Assembly (NCBI RefSeq): GCF_050613185.1
Contig: NZ_CP192511.1
Coordinates: 1,240,001-1,304,000 of the forward strand
Direction of reading: 5' to 3'
DNA from: Chelonobacter sp050613185
Lineage (GTDB): Bacteria; Pseudomonadota; Gammaproteobacteria; Enterobacterales; Pasteurellaceae
Length of the DNA: 64,000 nt
Shown: positions 9,065-17,667 of the stretch, piece after piece
Numbering within the stretch: the first letter of the stretch is position 1
Layout of the letters: every line of letters begins with the position of its first letter
Notes under the pieces: generated by a model
Database searches by the model: none
Seen by the model: only the letters and a program-made list of their open reading frames with translations
Told to the model about the DNA's origin: nothing
Translations under genes and position numbers: made by a program

Positions 9065-9118
9065 GGGGCTATCCTAGAATATTGTCGTTATCTCGGACAG
9101 CCCCAAAGATTTTTTATT
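9065..9118 (+). terminator. Terminator after TonB receptor 1
   Basis: GGGGCTATCC (9065-9074) pairs with GGACAGCCCC (9095-9104) at 9 of 10 positions, followed by a T-rich run at 9110-9118. It separates the two receptor genes into independent transcription units, which agrees with the second copy of the CRP-type leader downstream. Confidence 0.65.
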
Positions 9119-9182
9119 TAGCGTTGAGAAGACCCCTGAACCGGTTTTAAACTTATAAACTTAAAGAAAAGAAGTGAAAAAG

Positions 9183-9298
9183 AAAAAGACTATTGCGTAA
9201 ATTATAGCGGTAGTCTTTTTTTAATGCCTTTTAAATAATTTCAATCGCTAATGTTCGGGTCTAATCTCAAATAAAACGTGATCTTGATCACGGAATCT
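9183..9298 (+). repeat. Copy 2 of duplicated 116-bp leader
   Basis: It is about 89 percent identical by eye to 6526-6641. The stem (9183-9196 with 9207-9220) keeps pairing despite substitutions: two of the differences between the arms become G-T pairs, which suggests the hairpin is selected. It contains the second CRP-like site. Confidence 0.85.
9277..9292. promoter_or_regulatory. CRP-like binding site upstream of ZnuD-like receptor 2
   Basis: CGTGATCTTGATCACG is a perfect 16-bp palindrome close to the CRP consensus. It is centred about 75 bp before the ATG at 9360, nearly the same distance as in copy 1. Confidence 0.6.
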
Positions 9299-9359
9299 AT
9301 AGTTGTATTCACGTAAATATGTTGCCGGCTATTCAACCATACATATAAAGGAAAAAATA

Positions 9360-11768
9360 ATGCGTTTACCGAATGCAAAAAATATAGAGAGTAAGATCCG
9401 ACTAAAATTGACAGTTATTTTATTGATGGGATATTTATATCCGTCGAATATTGTTTGGGCAGCGAGCGATGGCGCTACTGAGCTGGAGGAAATTAATGTG
9501 ACGGGAAGTGCGGTGCAATTTAGTAGCGATCCACTTTCAGGCATTCCCAAACCCAACGATATTGTTGTTTCTAAAACAAAATTAAAAAGATCCGCCAGTA
9601 CCTTGGGTAATGCATTATCAAATGAACTGAGCGTGCATAGTAATCAATTCGGCGGTGGTGCCAGTGCACCGGTTATTCGCGGACAGGAAGGGGTTCGGTT
9701 AAAGATTTTGCAAAATGGGTCAGATGTTATCGACATGTCCCAACTTTCGCCGGATCACGCTATCGGTGTTGATACGTTACTGGCTGAACAGGTCGAAATT
9801 TTACGTGGCGCTTCTACCTTACTCTATGCCAATGCCTCTCCGGCGGGTGTTGTTAATGTGGTTGATAATCGTATTCCGTCCCATCTTCCTGAAAAAGGTT
9901 ATCAGACCGATTTCAATTTGCGTTATAACACCAATAGCAATGAAAAATTAGCGACATCCGGCATTACATTGGGATTGGGGCAGCACATTGCATTACGTTT
10001 TGAGGGATTAACCCGTCGTTCTGATAACTATCATGTACCTGAATTTAACTTAGGGAAAAAAATAGATTTTGTACCGGATACGTTCAATAAGACAAATGCG
10101 GGCACTTATGCGATATCGTTTATTGGAGACCGTGGATATGTCGGGCTGGCTTATAATGAACGGCGCGAAATTTATGGCTTGCCAGGTCATAATCATGCAC
10201 TGGATACGTGTGATGCCCATATTTGGGGGCGAAATCCGGACAATGAATATTTTTTGGAAATCTATCCGCACTTAATGGGAGAGGGGGATTTGGTCAATAC
10301 CCATTTCCACTGCGGTTCTAACCATGCCTCAGGCGGAGTGCACAGCCACGATAATCCTTATGGGCATAAGCATGATCATACCCTAGGCGGCCCGGTCGTG
10401 GATTCGCTGTCGCAGCGCTATGATCTTCGTGCTGAGCTTCAGCAGCCTATTTCCGGGATTGATAAGCTACGTTTGAGCTATTCATCAACGGATTATAAGC
10501 ATGATGAACGCGATGGCAGTATTCCAGTGAACCTATTTAAAAATCAAGGTTATAACTTGCGTTTGGAATTGTTTCATAAAGAAATAAAGGGGTTGACGGG
10601 CGTTTGGGGTGTTCAGTATCAAACCGCAACCAGTAGTGCAAACATTCCTCGTCTTCCGCCTTGCAGCAATAGTTTTGAGGCCGGCAGTAATATACGTTGC
10701 CCGGAGAAAATCAGTGATAATGATCGTAAGAAGTGGGCGTTAATTGAAAACAGTAATAAGCAGTTGAGTTTCTTTGCAGTGGAACAATTAAGAAAGGGGA
10801 ACTGGTTATTTGATCTTGGCGTGCGCACGGAAAAGCAAAGAATCCCGATTAACTATGATGTTGCCAACTTGAAGAAAATTAAAAGCGATATTGAATGTTC
10901 CGGATTTTTCGGCGGCTGTTTACCCTATTCGTTAAATGATCCTGATTTATCGCTTTATAACCAATGGGCAACCTCCTATGCGACATCTGCAAGCTGGAAT
11001 TTTCATCCGGATTACGCGCTATCTTTTGCCTTTTCGCATAATGAACGTCATCCGACTCCAATGGAACTGTATTATCACGGAAAACATTTGGCAACAGTGT
11101 CGCTTGAGTACGGTAACCGCTATTTGAAGAAAGAGGTTTCCGATAATTTTGAAGCCGGGTTAAGTTATGCGGGGGAAAAACTCAGTTATCATGTCAATGT
11201 ATATTATAACCGTTTTAAAAACCGCATTTTTAACCAGACCTTGGCTAAGGAGGGTAATCTCTCATTAAATCGTTATAACCAGTCCAAGGCGGTTTATTAT
11301 GGGGCAGAAGGGCGGATTGATTACCAATTTACTCAAGATGTGAGTGCGGGTTTATTTGCCGATTATGTTCGCGGCAAATTATTCGATTTGCCTCCGACAT
11401 ATGAAGTCGATCATCTTTTTAATACGGAAACAACGATTCCGCAAGCCGATCAAAACGCACCACGAGTGCCGCCGGCACGTTTAGGCTTGCGTGCCAATGC
11501 AGAATTGACAAAACATCTATCCGGTTCATTAGAATATACTTATGTTTATAAGCAGCACAAAGTAGCGCCGCTAGAACATAAAACTAGCGGGCACCAACTA
11601 TTAAATATCGGGTTAAATTATACCAATCATATTGCTCAGATGGACTACGTTTTATTTGTGCAAGCAAATAATGTATTAAATCGGAAAGTTTATTCCCACA
11701 CTTCTTTCCTGCCGTTTGTACCACAAATGGGGCGGAATATTATGCTTGGCATTAATATTGGTTTTTAA
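9360..11768 (+). CDS. znuD: TonB-dependent zinc/haem receptor ZnuD-like, with His-rich loop
   Basis: This receptor most resembles Neisseria ZnuD, an outer-membrane importer for zinc and haem. The start at 9360 (MRLPNAKN) is preferred over an upstream in-frame start because AAAGGA lies 7-8 bases before it. The 802 residues show a signal sequence (to about 35), a TonB-box-like ELEEINVTG, a plug with PVIRGQEGVRLKIL and VEILRGASTLLYANASPAGVVNV, and a barrel ending IGF. The barrel motif DRGYVGLAYNERREIYGLPGHNH is followed by a loop rich in His and Cys (about residues 280-341, including HFHCGSNH, HSHD and HKHDH), as expected for a zinc-capturing loop. The coding sequence looks more AT-rich than its neighbours, a possible sign of transfer. 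Barrel loops differ strongly from the upstream paralogue. Confidence 0.85.
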   Translation: MRLPNAKNIESKIRLKLTVILLMGYLYPSNIVWAASDGATELEEINVTGSAVQFSSDPLSGIPKPNDIVVSKTKLKRSASTLGNALSNELSVHSNQFGGGASAPVIRGQEGVRLKILQNGSDVIDMSQLSPDHAIGVDTLLAEQVEILRGASTLLYANASPAGVVNVVDNRIPSHLPEKGYQTDFNLRYNTNSNEKLATSGITLGLGQHIALRFEGLTRRSDNYHVPEFNLGKKIDFVPDTFNKTNAGTYAISFIGDRGYVGLAYNERREIYGLPGHNHALDTCDAHIWGRNPDNEYFLEIYPHLMGEGDLVNTHFHCGSNHASGGVHSHDNPYGHKHDHTLGGPVVDSLSQRYDLRAELQQPISGIDKLRLSYSSTDYKHDERDGSIPVNLFKNQGYNLRLELFHKEIKGLTGVWGVQYQTATSSANIPRLPPCSNSFEAGSNIRCPEKISDNDRKKWALIENSNKQLSFFAVEQLRKGNWLFDLGVRTEKQRIPINYDVANLKKIKSDIECSGFFGGCLPYSLNDPDLSLYNQWATSYATSASWNFHPDYALSFAFSHNERHPTPMELYYHGKHLATVSLEYGNRYLKKEVSDNFEAGLSYAGEKLSYHVNVYYNRFKNRIFNQTLAKEGNLSLNRYNQSKAVYYGAEGRIDYQFTQDVSAGLFADYVRGKLFDLPPTYEVDHLFNTETTIPQADQNAPRVPPARLGLRANAELTKHLSGSLEYTYVYKQHKVAPLEHKTSGHQLLNIGLNYTNHIAQMDYVLFVQANNVLNRKVYSHTSFLPFVPQMGRNIMLGINIGF

Positions 11769-11774
11769 ATGAAA

Positions 11775-11804
11775 AAAACGGCTCAAATCTCTTTGAGCCG
11801 TTTT
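11775..11804. terminator. Bidirectional terminator between znuD-like gene and katA
   Basis: A perfect 13-bp stem (11775-11787 with 11792-11804) with a 4-nt loop has A-rich and T-rich ends, so it can end both converging genes. It begins 7 bp after the receptor stop and lies 20 bp from the catalase stop. Confidence 0.85.
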
Positions 11805-11824
11805 GCTGAACTATAATCTTCTGA

Positions 11825-13282
11825 CTACAGTCCTAATGCTTTTTTCACTCCTTCGCCGTAGGCAGGATCGCATTTGAAGCAGTTGTCGATATGGCGTTGT
11901 TTGATGAAATCCGGTGCGTCGCCCATCGCGCGTGCGGTGTTGTCGAACAGCACTTGTTGTTGCTCGGCAGTCATCAAACGGAACAATGCACGCGGCTGGC
12001 TGAAGTAGTCGCTGTCATCTTCACGGTAATCCCAGAAATCCGCATCGCCGGTGATTTTCAACGGTGGCTCTTTATATTGCGGTTGCTCTTGCCAGTAACC
12101 GAAGCTGTTCGGCTCATAGTGCGGGGCGCTGCCGTAGTTGGCGTCGACACGTCCTTGACCGTCGCGGTGGTTGCTGTGTACCGGGCAGCGTGGTTTGTTC
12201 ACCGGGATTTGGGTGAAGTTCACGCCTAAACGGTAACGTTGTGCGTCGGCATAGTTGAATAAACGGGCTTGCAGCATGCGATCCGGCGAAACGCTGATCC
12301 CCGGTACCAAGTTGCTCGGCGCAAAAGCGGATTGTTCCACGTCTAAGAAGAAGTTCTCCGGATTGCGGTTCAATTCGAACTCGCCGACTTCGATCAACGG
12401 ATAATCCGCTTTAGGCCATACTTTGGTTAAGTCAAACGGGTGATAAGGCACTTTCTCCGCATCGGCTTCCGGCATAATTTGTACGAACATGGTCCATTTC
12501 GGGAAATCGCCACGCTCAATCGCGTCATATAGATCTTTCTGATGACTCTCACGATCTTTACCGACAATCGCCTCCGCTTCCGCGTCAGTCAGGTTTTTAA
12601 TCCCTTGCTGGGTTCTGAAGTGGAATTTCACCCAGAAACGTTCGTTGTCGCTGTTGATAAAGCTGTAAGTGTGCGAACCGAAACCGTGCATATGGCGGTA
12701 GCTCGCCGGAATACCACGATCACTCATCACGATGGTGACTTGGTGAAAGGCTTCCGGTAATAAGGTCCAGAAATCCCAGTTGTTGGTGGCGGAACGCATA
12801 TTGGTGCGCGGATCGCGTTTTACTGCCTTGTTCAAATCCGGGAATTTGCGCGGGTCACGCAAGAAGAATACCGGCGTATTGTTGCCGACCATATCCCAGT
12901 TGCCTTCTTCGGTGTAGAATTTCAGCGCGAAACCGCGAATATCACGCTCTGCGTCGGCTGCACCACGCTCGCCGGCAACGGTGGTGAAACGGGCGAACAT
13001 CTCGGTTTTTTTGCCGATTTCGCTGAAGATTTTGGCACGGGTATATTGGGTAATATCGTGGGTGACGGTGAACGTACCGAATGCACCGGAACCTTTGGCG
13101 TGCATACGGCGCTCAGGAATCACTTCACGCACGAAATTGGCGAGTTTTTCGTTTAACCATAAATCTTGCGCCAATAACGGACCGCGCGGGCCTGCGGTCA
13201 TACTGTTTTGGTTATCAACCACCGGCGCCCCGCCGTTAGTGGTTAAATGGCTATAAGGGCATTTTGCTTTTTCTTGACTCAT
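11825..13282 (-). CDS. katA: Haem catalase (monofunctional, KatA/HktE type)
   Basis: This cytoplasmic haem enzyme converts hydrogen peroxide to water and oxygen. About 485 residues place it with the small-subunit catalases such as Haemophilus HktE. Visible motifs are the distal-histidine region RRMHAKGSGAFGTFTVTHDI (about 60-79), the distal Asn region NNTPVFFLRDP, and the proximal haem-ligand signature RLFNYADAQRYRLGVN. The frame has an earlier ATG at 13289-13291, but AGAGG sits directly against it and is correctly spaced for the ATG at 13280-13282 (MSQEKAKCPYSH). The upstream region holds no gene for about 250 bp and then an IS remnant. OxyR control would be expected, but no clear site was recognised. 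Confidence 0.95.
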   Translation of the reverse strand: MSQEKAKCPYSHLTTNGGAPVVDNQNSMTAGPRGPLLAQDLWLNEKLANFVREVIPERRMHAKGSGAFGTFTVTHDITQYTRAKIFSEIGKKTEMFARFTTVAGERGAADAERDIRGFALKFYTEEGNWDMVGNNTPVFFLRDPRKFPDLNKAVKRDPRTNMRSATNNWDFWTLLPEAFHQVTIVMSDRGIPASYRHMHGFGSHTYSFINSDNERFWVKFHFRTQQGIKNLTDAEAEAIVGKDRESHQKDLYDAIERGDFPKWTMFVQIMPEADAEKVPYHPFDLTKVWPKADYPLIEVGEFELNRNPENFFLDVEQSAFAPSNLVPGISVSPDRMLQARLFNYADAQRYRLGVNFTQIPVNKPRCPVHSNHRDGQGRVDANYGSAPHYEPNSFGYWQEQPQYKEPPLKITGDADFWDYREDDSDYFSQPRALFRLMTAEQQQVLFDNTARAMGDAPDFIKQRHIDNCFKCDPAYGEGVKKALGL

Positions 13283-13520
13283 ATAATTCATCCTCTTGGT
13301 AAAAGTGTATAACGTTAGGGTACTACCGGGTACAACTAAGCCTAAACAGGCGATTACAGATATACTAGCAAGAACAATAAAAATTATCTTATATAGATTT
13401 GATAGTGTTTGGCTATTGTTTAATTTAAATCAATTTGTAAAATTAATAATAAAACTTGAATTTGTTTAAATTACGTTCAGAAAAAACATCAAATAAAATG
13501 AAAGTGCGGTTTTGAGCCGT

Positions 13521-13642
13521 GATCTGCCCCCAAAAAGTTAGATTGCTTAATAAAGGGATTGAGCTCGGTATTGTACCGGGTTCAGTCCGTTTAATTTTAT
13601 CTGAATACGTTCATTATTGTAATAAGCAATGTAGTCGCGGAG
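13521..13642 (-). pseudogene. IS3-family (IS150 group) transposase 3' remnant
   Basis: On the minus strand, codons from about 13642 down to a TAA at 13547-13549 translate to LRDYIAYYNNERIQIKLNG followed by LNPVQYRAQSLY. This is the C-terminus of the OrfB integrase of IS150-type elements (the conserved YYNNERIQ...LSPVQYR region). Just beyond the stop, 13521-13540 reads as an IS end (GATCTGCCCC followed by AAAAAGTTA). Everything upstream of about 13642 is missing, so only one end of the element survives. A short hydrophobic open frame abuts it on the other side. Confidence 0.8.
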
Positions 13643-13824
13643 CAAGCGTCCGCTGCGAAAGACAGGCAACGCCCGAACTTGCGGAGGCGTTCGGCAACGT
13701 CGTGGCGAAATTCGACTTGGCATAGTCTGAACAAGGCGAAAATAAACGCCACGGCTAAGAAGTAAGCCGCGACCACATTCAGCCAGAGTGACAAAAGTGC
13801 GGTCAGCACCAAGGCGCCGCGCAT
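13640..13824 (-). pseudogene. Fragment of an unrecognised membrane protein gene next to the IS remnant
   Basis: A minus-strand frame from the ATG at 13822-13824 reads MRGALVLTALLSLWLNVVAA, then a second hydrophobic run (YFLAVAFIFALF) and a basic end (ERLRKFGRCL) up to the IS remnant junction near 13640, after which it continues only into IS sequence. One or two membrane segments are predicted. I do not recognise the family. It may be the truncated remainder of a gene disrupted by the IS, or a chance frame. Two USS-like sequences lie in or near it (13797 and 13862). Confidence 0.3.
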
Positions 13825-13887
13825 GCCGCTAGGCTGTACTAATCATTCCGAATAAGGAAAGAAGTGCGGTTTGTTTTTCAACCAATA

Positions 13888-13917
13888 TTGAGCTTTACGC
13901 CATTTTTTTGCTATAGT
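13888..13917 (+). promoter_or_regulatory. Possible sigma-70 promoter of phoBR
   Basis: TTGAGC (13888-13893) and TATAGT (13912-13917) are 18 bp apart, about 95 bp before the phoB start. I could not find a convincing Pho box (two CTGTCAT-like direct repeats) overlapping it. Confidence 0.45.
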
Positions 13918-14014
13918 GTGGAGATAAACAAAACTGAACGATTATTAAAATAAATGCATTTTCGCGCGCTGGCTCTGGCGTGTGGATATGGTTGATAAAT
14001 AAAGGAGAATCTTG

Positions 14015-14707
14015 GTGTCCACCAAAATTTTATTAGTGGAAGATGAAGTGGCGATCCGTGAGATGGTGGCGTTGGTGTTGGTGCAGCAAGGCTACGAAGT
14101 GATGGAAGCCGGTGATTACCGTAGTGCGATTCGGCAGGTCGGGCAACAGATACCGCACTTGGTGGTGTTGGACTGGATGTTACCGGGCAAATCGGGGTTG
14201 CAATTTTTACAATATTTAAAACAGCATGATGAATGTTCCAAAGTGCCGGTGGTGATGTTGACCGCCAAGAGTGAAGAGGCGGATTGTATCGCTTGCCTGA
14301 ATGCCGGGGCGGATGATTATGTCACCAAGCCGTTTTCGCCGAAAGAGTTGATCGCCCGCTTGAAAGCGGTGTTGCGCCGCAGCGGTTTCGATCGGCCGGA
14401 ACAGATATTGGAAATCGACGGTTTGGTGCTGGACAACAATTCGCACCGGGTCAGTTGCCAAAATCAGGAGATTCCGCTCAGTTCGACGGAATTTAAGTTA
14501 TTGAATTTCTTTATGAAACACCCGGAAAAAGTTTATAGCCGTGAGAAATTGCTCGATCGGGTGTGGGGCGATGATATTTATGTGGAAGATCGCACCGTCG
14601 ATGTGTATATCCGTCGCTTGCGCAAAAGTTTGGAACAACACGGTTATGATCAGTATATTCAAACCGTGCGCGGCGCCGGCTACCGTTTTTCTAAACAGAC
14701 TAAATAA
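14015..14707 (+). CDS. phoB: Phosphate regulon response regulator PhoB
   Basis: This is an OmpR-type transcription factor activated under phosphate limitation. The receiver domain has the acidic cluster VEDE (8-11), phospho-acceptor Asp53 in VLDWMLPG and the conserved Lys in TKPFSPKEL (about 105). The C-terminal winged helix shows STEFKLLNFF, VYSREKLLDRVWG and DRTVDVYIRRLRK. The length of 230 residues is normal. The frame is open from a TTG at 14012, but the GTG at 14015 is better spaced from AAGGAG and aligns with E. coli PhoB. phoR follows after 24 bp. The pst transport genes, which often precede phoB in this family, are not in the window. Confidence 0.95.
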   Translation: MSTKILLVEDEVAIREMVALVLVQQGYEVMEAGDYRSAIRQVGQQIPHLVVLDWMLPGKSGLQFLQYLKQHDECSKVPVVMLTAKSEEADCIACLNAGADDYVTKPFSPKELIARLKAVLRRSGFDRPEQILEIDGLVLDNNSHRVSCQNQEIPLSSTEFKLLNFFMKHPEKVYSREKLLDRVWGDDIYVEDRTVDVYIRRLRKSLEQHGYDQYIQTVRGAGYRFSKQTK

Positions 14708-14731
14708 AGCAAGCAAATAGGAAGCAAAAAC

Positions 14732-16105
14732 ATGCTGAAAATGCCCTGTTTTAACTTTGTGGTCGAAGTGACGGCGGCGGCGGTGATTGCGGCGCTGTTC
14801 AGTTATTTCAGCGGACCGTTTTTAGTCTGGTTTGCCTTGGTATTGCTGCTGATTTTAATTTGGCACCATTATAACGAAACCCGCTTTTTGAAAATGCTTG
14901 ATCGCAATCGGGTCAGCGATAAATACCAAATCGGCATTTGGGAGACCATTTCACAAACCGTGGCTTACCAAAAACGGCGCTCGCACCGCGAACGCTTTCG
15001 TACCCTGCGGATGCTATCGCGTTTGAATAAAAACATTCAATTTATCCCGGATGCGGTGATTATTTGCCATCACGACGGGCAAATTTATTGGTGTAATAAC
15101 GCCGCACAGGAGTTGTTCTCTTTTTTTTGGAACAAAAAAAGCAATAAAAATCTGCTGAACGTGATTTTTTATCCTGAGTTCAAAACCTATTTTGAAAGCG
15201 GCGATCACCATACGCCGCTGGTGTTAATGCCGAGCAGCGATCACTATATCGAAGTTAATCTCAACCGCTACGATGATGAAAACTATATGTTGATTGCGCG
15301 CGATATCACGCAAATCATCAAATTGTTACAAAGCCGCCAGATTTTTCTGTCGAACCTGAACCATGAATTGCGCACGCCGTTAACGGTGCTGCAAGGTTAT
15401 CTGGAAATGCTGGAGGATCGTAAGGCTTCGAAAGCGTTGCATGCGCGGGCGGTGTCGATTATGCAGGAACAAGTGCAACGGATGAGCAGTTTGCTACAGC
15501 AGTTAACCTTTTTAATCAAGATTGAAACTTCGGCGGGCAGTGAGGAGCGGCAGGTGGTGGATGTGCCGGCGATCTTGAAATTGTTGGCGAATGACCTGGA
15601 AATTTTAAATGATAAACAACATCAGGTGAATTTTGAATTTGAACCGCACTTGAAAGTCAAAGCCAATGCCAGTGAGCTGAATAGCGTTTTGTCGAATTTG
15701 GTTTATAACGCAATTAAACATTCGGACGGCGATAACATTAACGTTGTCTGGAAAAAATTGGATAGCGGAGCGTACTTCGAAGTGAAGGATAATGGCAAGG
15801 GAATTGCGCCCGAGCATTTGCCGCACTTGACCGAGCGTTTTTATCGGGTGCAGGATGCGCGCAGTCGTGATAACGGTGGCAGCGGTATCGGGCTGGCAAT
15901 TGTCAAACACGCTTTGTTACATCTTAACAGCCAGTTGCAAATTCGCAGCGAACCGGGCAAGGGCAGTATTTTTTCTTTTATCGTGCCGGAGGAGTTTGTG
16001 GTGGCGGAAGATAACGCTGATACAGATAAACGGCTGATTTCCAAAAGCAAAAGTGCGGTTGAACCGCACTTTTTATCTCGATCAACGCTTAAACATACCG
16101 CCTAA
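14732..16105 (+). CDS. phoR: Phosphate regulon sensor kinase PhoR
   Basis: This is the inner-membrane histidine kinase partner of PhoB. Two hydrophobic segments lie at about 11-46, followed by a basic linker and a PAS-like domain (PDAVIICHHDGQIYWCN). The H-box NLNHELRTPLTVLQGYLEML carries His211. ATP-binding motifs follow: NAIKHS (N box), DNGKGI (G1) and GGSGIGLAI (G2). The last 20 or so residues (SKSAVEPHFLSRSTLKHTA) are encoded by a head-to-head USS pair that also forms a terminator hairpin, and the frame then overlaps the end of ffh by 24 bp. At 457 residues it is longer than E. coli PhoR (431), which fits a recent C-terminal extension. Confidence 0.93.
   Translation: MLKMPCFNFVVEVTAAAVIAALFSYFSGPFLVWFALVLLLILIWHHYNETRFLKMLDRNRVSDKYQIGIWETISQTVAYQKRRSHRERFRTLRMLSRLNKNIQFIPDAVIICHHDGQIYWCNNAAQELFSFFWNKKSNKNLLNVIFYPEFKTYFESGDHHTPLVLMPSSDHYIEVNLNRYDDENYMLIARDITQIIKLLQSRQIFLSNLNHELRTPLTVLQGYLEMLEDRKASKALHARAVSIMQEQVQRMSSLLQQLTFLIKIETSAGSEERQVVDVPAILKLLANDLEILNDKQHQVNFEFEPHLKVKANASELNSVLSNLVYNAIKHSDGDNINVVWKKLDSGAYFEVKDNGKGIAPEHLPHLTERFYRVQDARSRDNGGSGIGLAIVKHALLHLNSQLQIRSEPGKGSIFSFIVPEEFVVAEDNADTDKRLISKSKSAVEPHFLSRSTLKHTA
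16049..16073. terminator. USS-pair hairpin at the phoR/ffh junction
   Basis: AAAAGTGCGGTT (16049-16060) and its complement (16062-16073) form an inverted pair of uptake sequences followed by T residues. It can terminate ffh, and probably phoR, although it lies inside the phoR reading frame. Confidence 0.7.
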
Positions 16106-17470
16106 GCCGCCCATTCCAGCCATGCCGCCGCCCATCATGCCTTTCATGCCGCGCATCATTTTTGCCATGCCGCCTTTGCGCATTTTCTTCATCATGCGCT
16201 GCATTTCGGTGAATTGTTTCAACATTTTGTTGAGGTCTTGCACTTGCGTGCCGGAACCTTGCGCAATCCGACGTTTGCGTGAACCTTTGATCAAATCGGG
16301 ATTTTGTCGTTCTTTGAACGTCATTGAGTTGATCATCGCCTCCATTTTATTGAACATTTTGTCATCGACTTGCCCTTTGACGTGATCCGGTAGGTTTTTC
16401 GCGCCGGGCAGTTTTTCCAACATCGTCATCATGCCGCCCATTTTTTTCATTTCGATCAACTGCTCGCGGAAGTCTTCCAAGCTGAAATCGTCGCCTTTTT
16501 TGAATTTCTGCGCCATTTTTTCGGCTTTTTCTTTATCGACCGAACGCTCCAGATCTTCAATCAGCGACAGCACATCGCCCATGCCGAGAATGCGCGAGGC
16601 GACACGATCAGGGTGGAAGGGTTCTAACGCGTCGGTTTTTTCGCCCATCCCGAGAAATTTAATCGGTTTACCGGTGATTTGGCGAATGGATAACGCCGCC
16701 CCGCCGCGTGCGTCGCCATCGACTTTAGTCAAAATCACCCCGGTCAGCGGCAGCGCTTCATTAAAGGCTTTGGCGGTGTTGGCGGCATCTTGCCCGGTCA
16801 TCGCATCGACGGTGAACAGGGTTTCAATCGGATTTAACACCGCATGGACGCGTTGAATTTCGTCCATCATTTCGCTATCGACGTGCAAGCGACCGGCGGT
16901 ATCGACGATCAACACGTCATAAAATTTCAGTTTGGCGTGCGCCAGTGCGTTTTCGGCAATCTGTACCGCACTTTGGCTGGTGTCGGACGGGAAGAAATCG
17001 GCTTTCACCGTTTCCGCCAAGGTTTCTAATTGTTTGATCGCCGCCGGACGATAGACGTCGGCAGACACGACCAACACTTTTTTCTTATGCCGTTCACGCA
17101 GGAATTTTGCCAGTTTCCCGACGCTGGTGGTTTTCCCCGCCCCCTGCAAACCCGCCATTAAAATCACCGCCGGCGGTTGCGTGGCGAGGTTGAGCGTTTC
17201 GTTGGCTTCACCCATTGCGCTTTCAAGTTCGCTTTGTACGATTTTGACGAATTCTTGCCCCGGCGTCAGGCTTTTGTTAACTTCCACCCCGACCGCACGT
17301 TCTTTCACTTTATTGATAAATTCGCGTACCACCGGCAAGGCAACATCGGCTTCGAGCAATGCCATACGCACTTCGCGCAGGGTCTCTTTGATATTGTCTT
17401 CGGTTAAACGCGCACGTCCGCGGATACTGCGCAGGGTATGAGAAAGACGATCGGATAAATTTTCAAACAT
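16082..17470 (-). CDS. ffh: Signal recognition particle protein Ffh
   Basis: Ffh is the GTPase subunit of the bacterial SRP. With 4.5S RNA it delivers nascent membrane proteins to FtsY. The 462 residues contain the helical N domain, the G domain with GLQGAGKTTSVGKLA (about 107-121), DTAGRLHVD and TKVDGDARGG, and a Met-rich M domain for signal-peptide and RNA binding, ending in a Gly/Met-rich tail (GGGMAGMGGLGGMFKR). It is divergent from ypjD, the arrangement also seen in E. coli. Confidence 0.98.
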   Translation of the reverse strand: MFENLSDRLSHTLRSIRGRARLTEDNIKETLREVRMALLEADVALPVVREFINKVKERAVGVEVNKSLTPGQEFVKIVQSELESAMGEANETLNLATQPPAVILMAGLQGAGKTTSVGKLAKFLRERHKKKVLVVSADVYRPAAIKQLETLAETVKADFFPSDTSQSAVQIAENALAHAKLKFYDVLIVDTAGRLHVDSEMMDEIQRVHAVLNPIETLFTVDAMTGQDAANTAKAFNEALPLTGVILTKVDGDARGGAALSIRQITGKPIKFLGMGEKTDALEPFHPDRVASRILGMGDVLSLIEDLERSVDKEKAEKMAQKFKKGDDFSLEDFREQLIEMKKMGGMMTMLEKLPGAKNLPDHVKGQVDDKMFNKMEAMINSMTFKERQNPDLIKGSRKRRIAQGSGTQVQDLNKMLKQFTEMQRMMKKMRKGGMAKMMRGMKGMMGGGMAGMGGLGGMFKR

Positions 17471-17612
17471 AATATGATTCCTGTAATAAATACCGCACTT
17501 TGCATTGCCTCAGCGGGAAGCCCGGCGGAAAGATAGTGCCGATTATACAAGATTTCCGCTTATTTTCACCCTTAAACCATTTTGTAGTAGAAAAATTGAG
17601 TTAAAACTGGTA

Positions 17613-17651
17613 CTTTCAAGCGAAATCGTTATCAATAAATTCACTTGAAAG
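17613..17651. promoter_or_regulatory. 8-bp inverted repeat upstream of ypjD
   Basis: CTTTCAAG (17613-17620) and CTTGAAAG (17644-17651) are perfect inverted repeats 23 bp apart, 17-55 bp before the ypjD start. They could be an operator or a leader hairpin. Nothing further supports a regulator. Confidence 0.3.
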
Positions 17652-17667
17652 GACGAGCATTCGCACT

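Noticed and set aside
16431..16856. 141-codon open frame antisense to ffh
   Set aside because: It is a shadow frame of the conserved Ffh gene without independent support.
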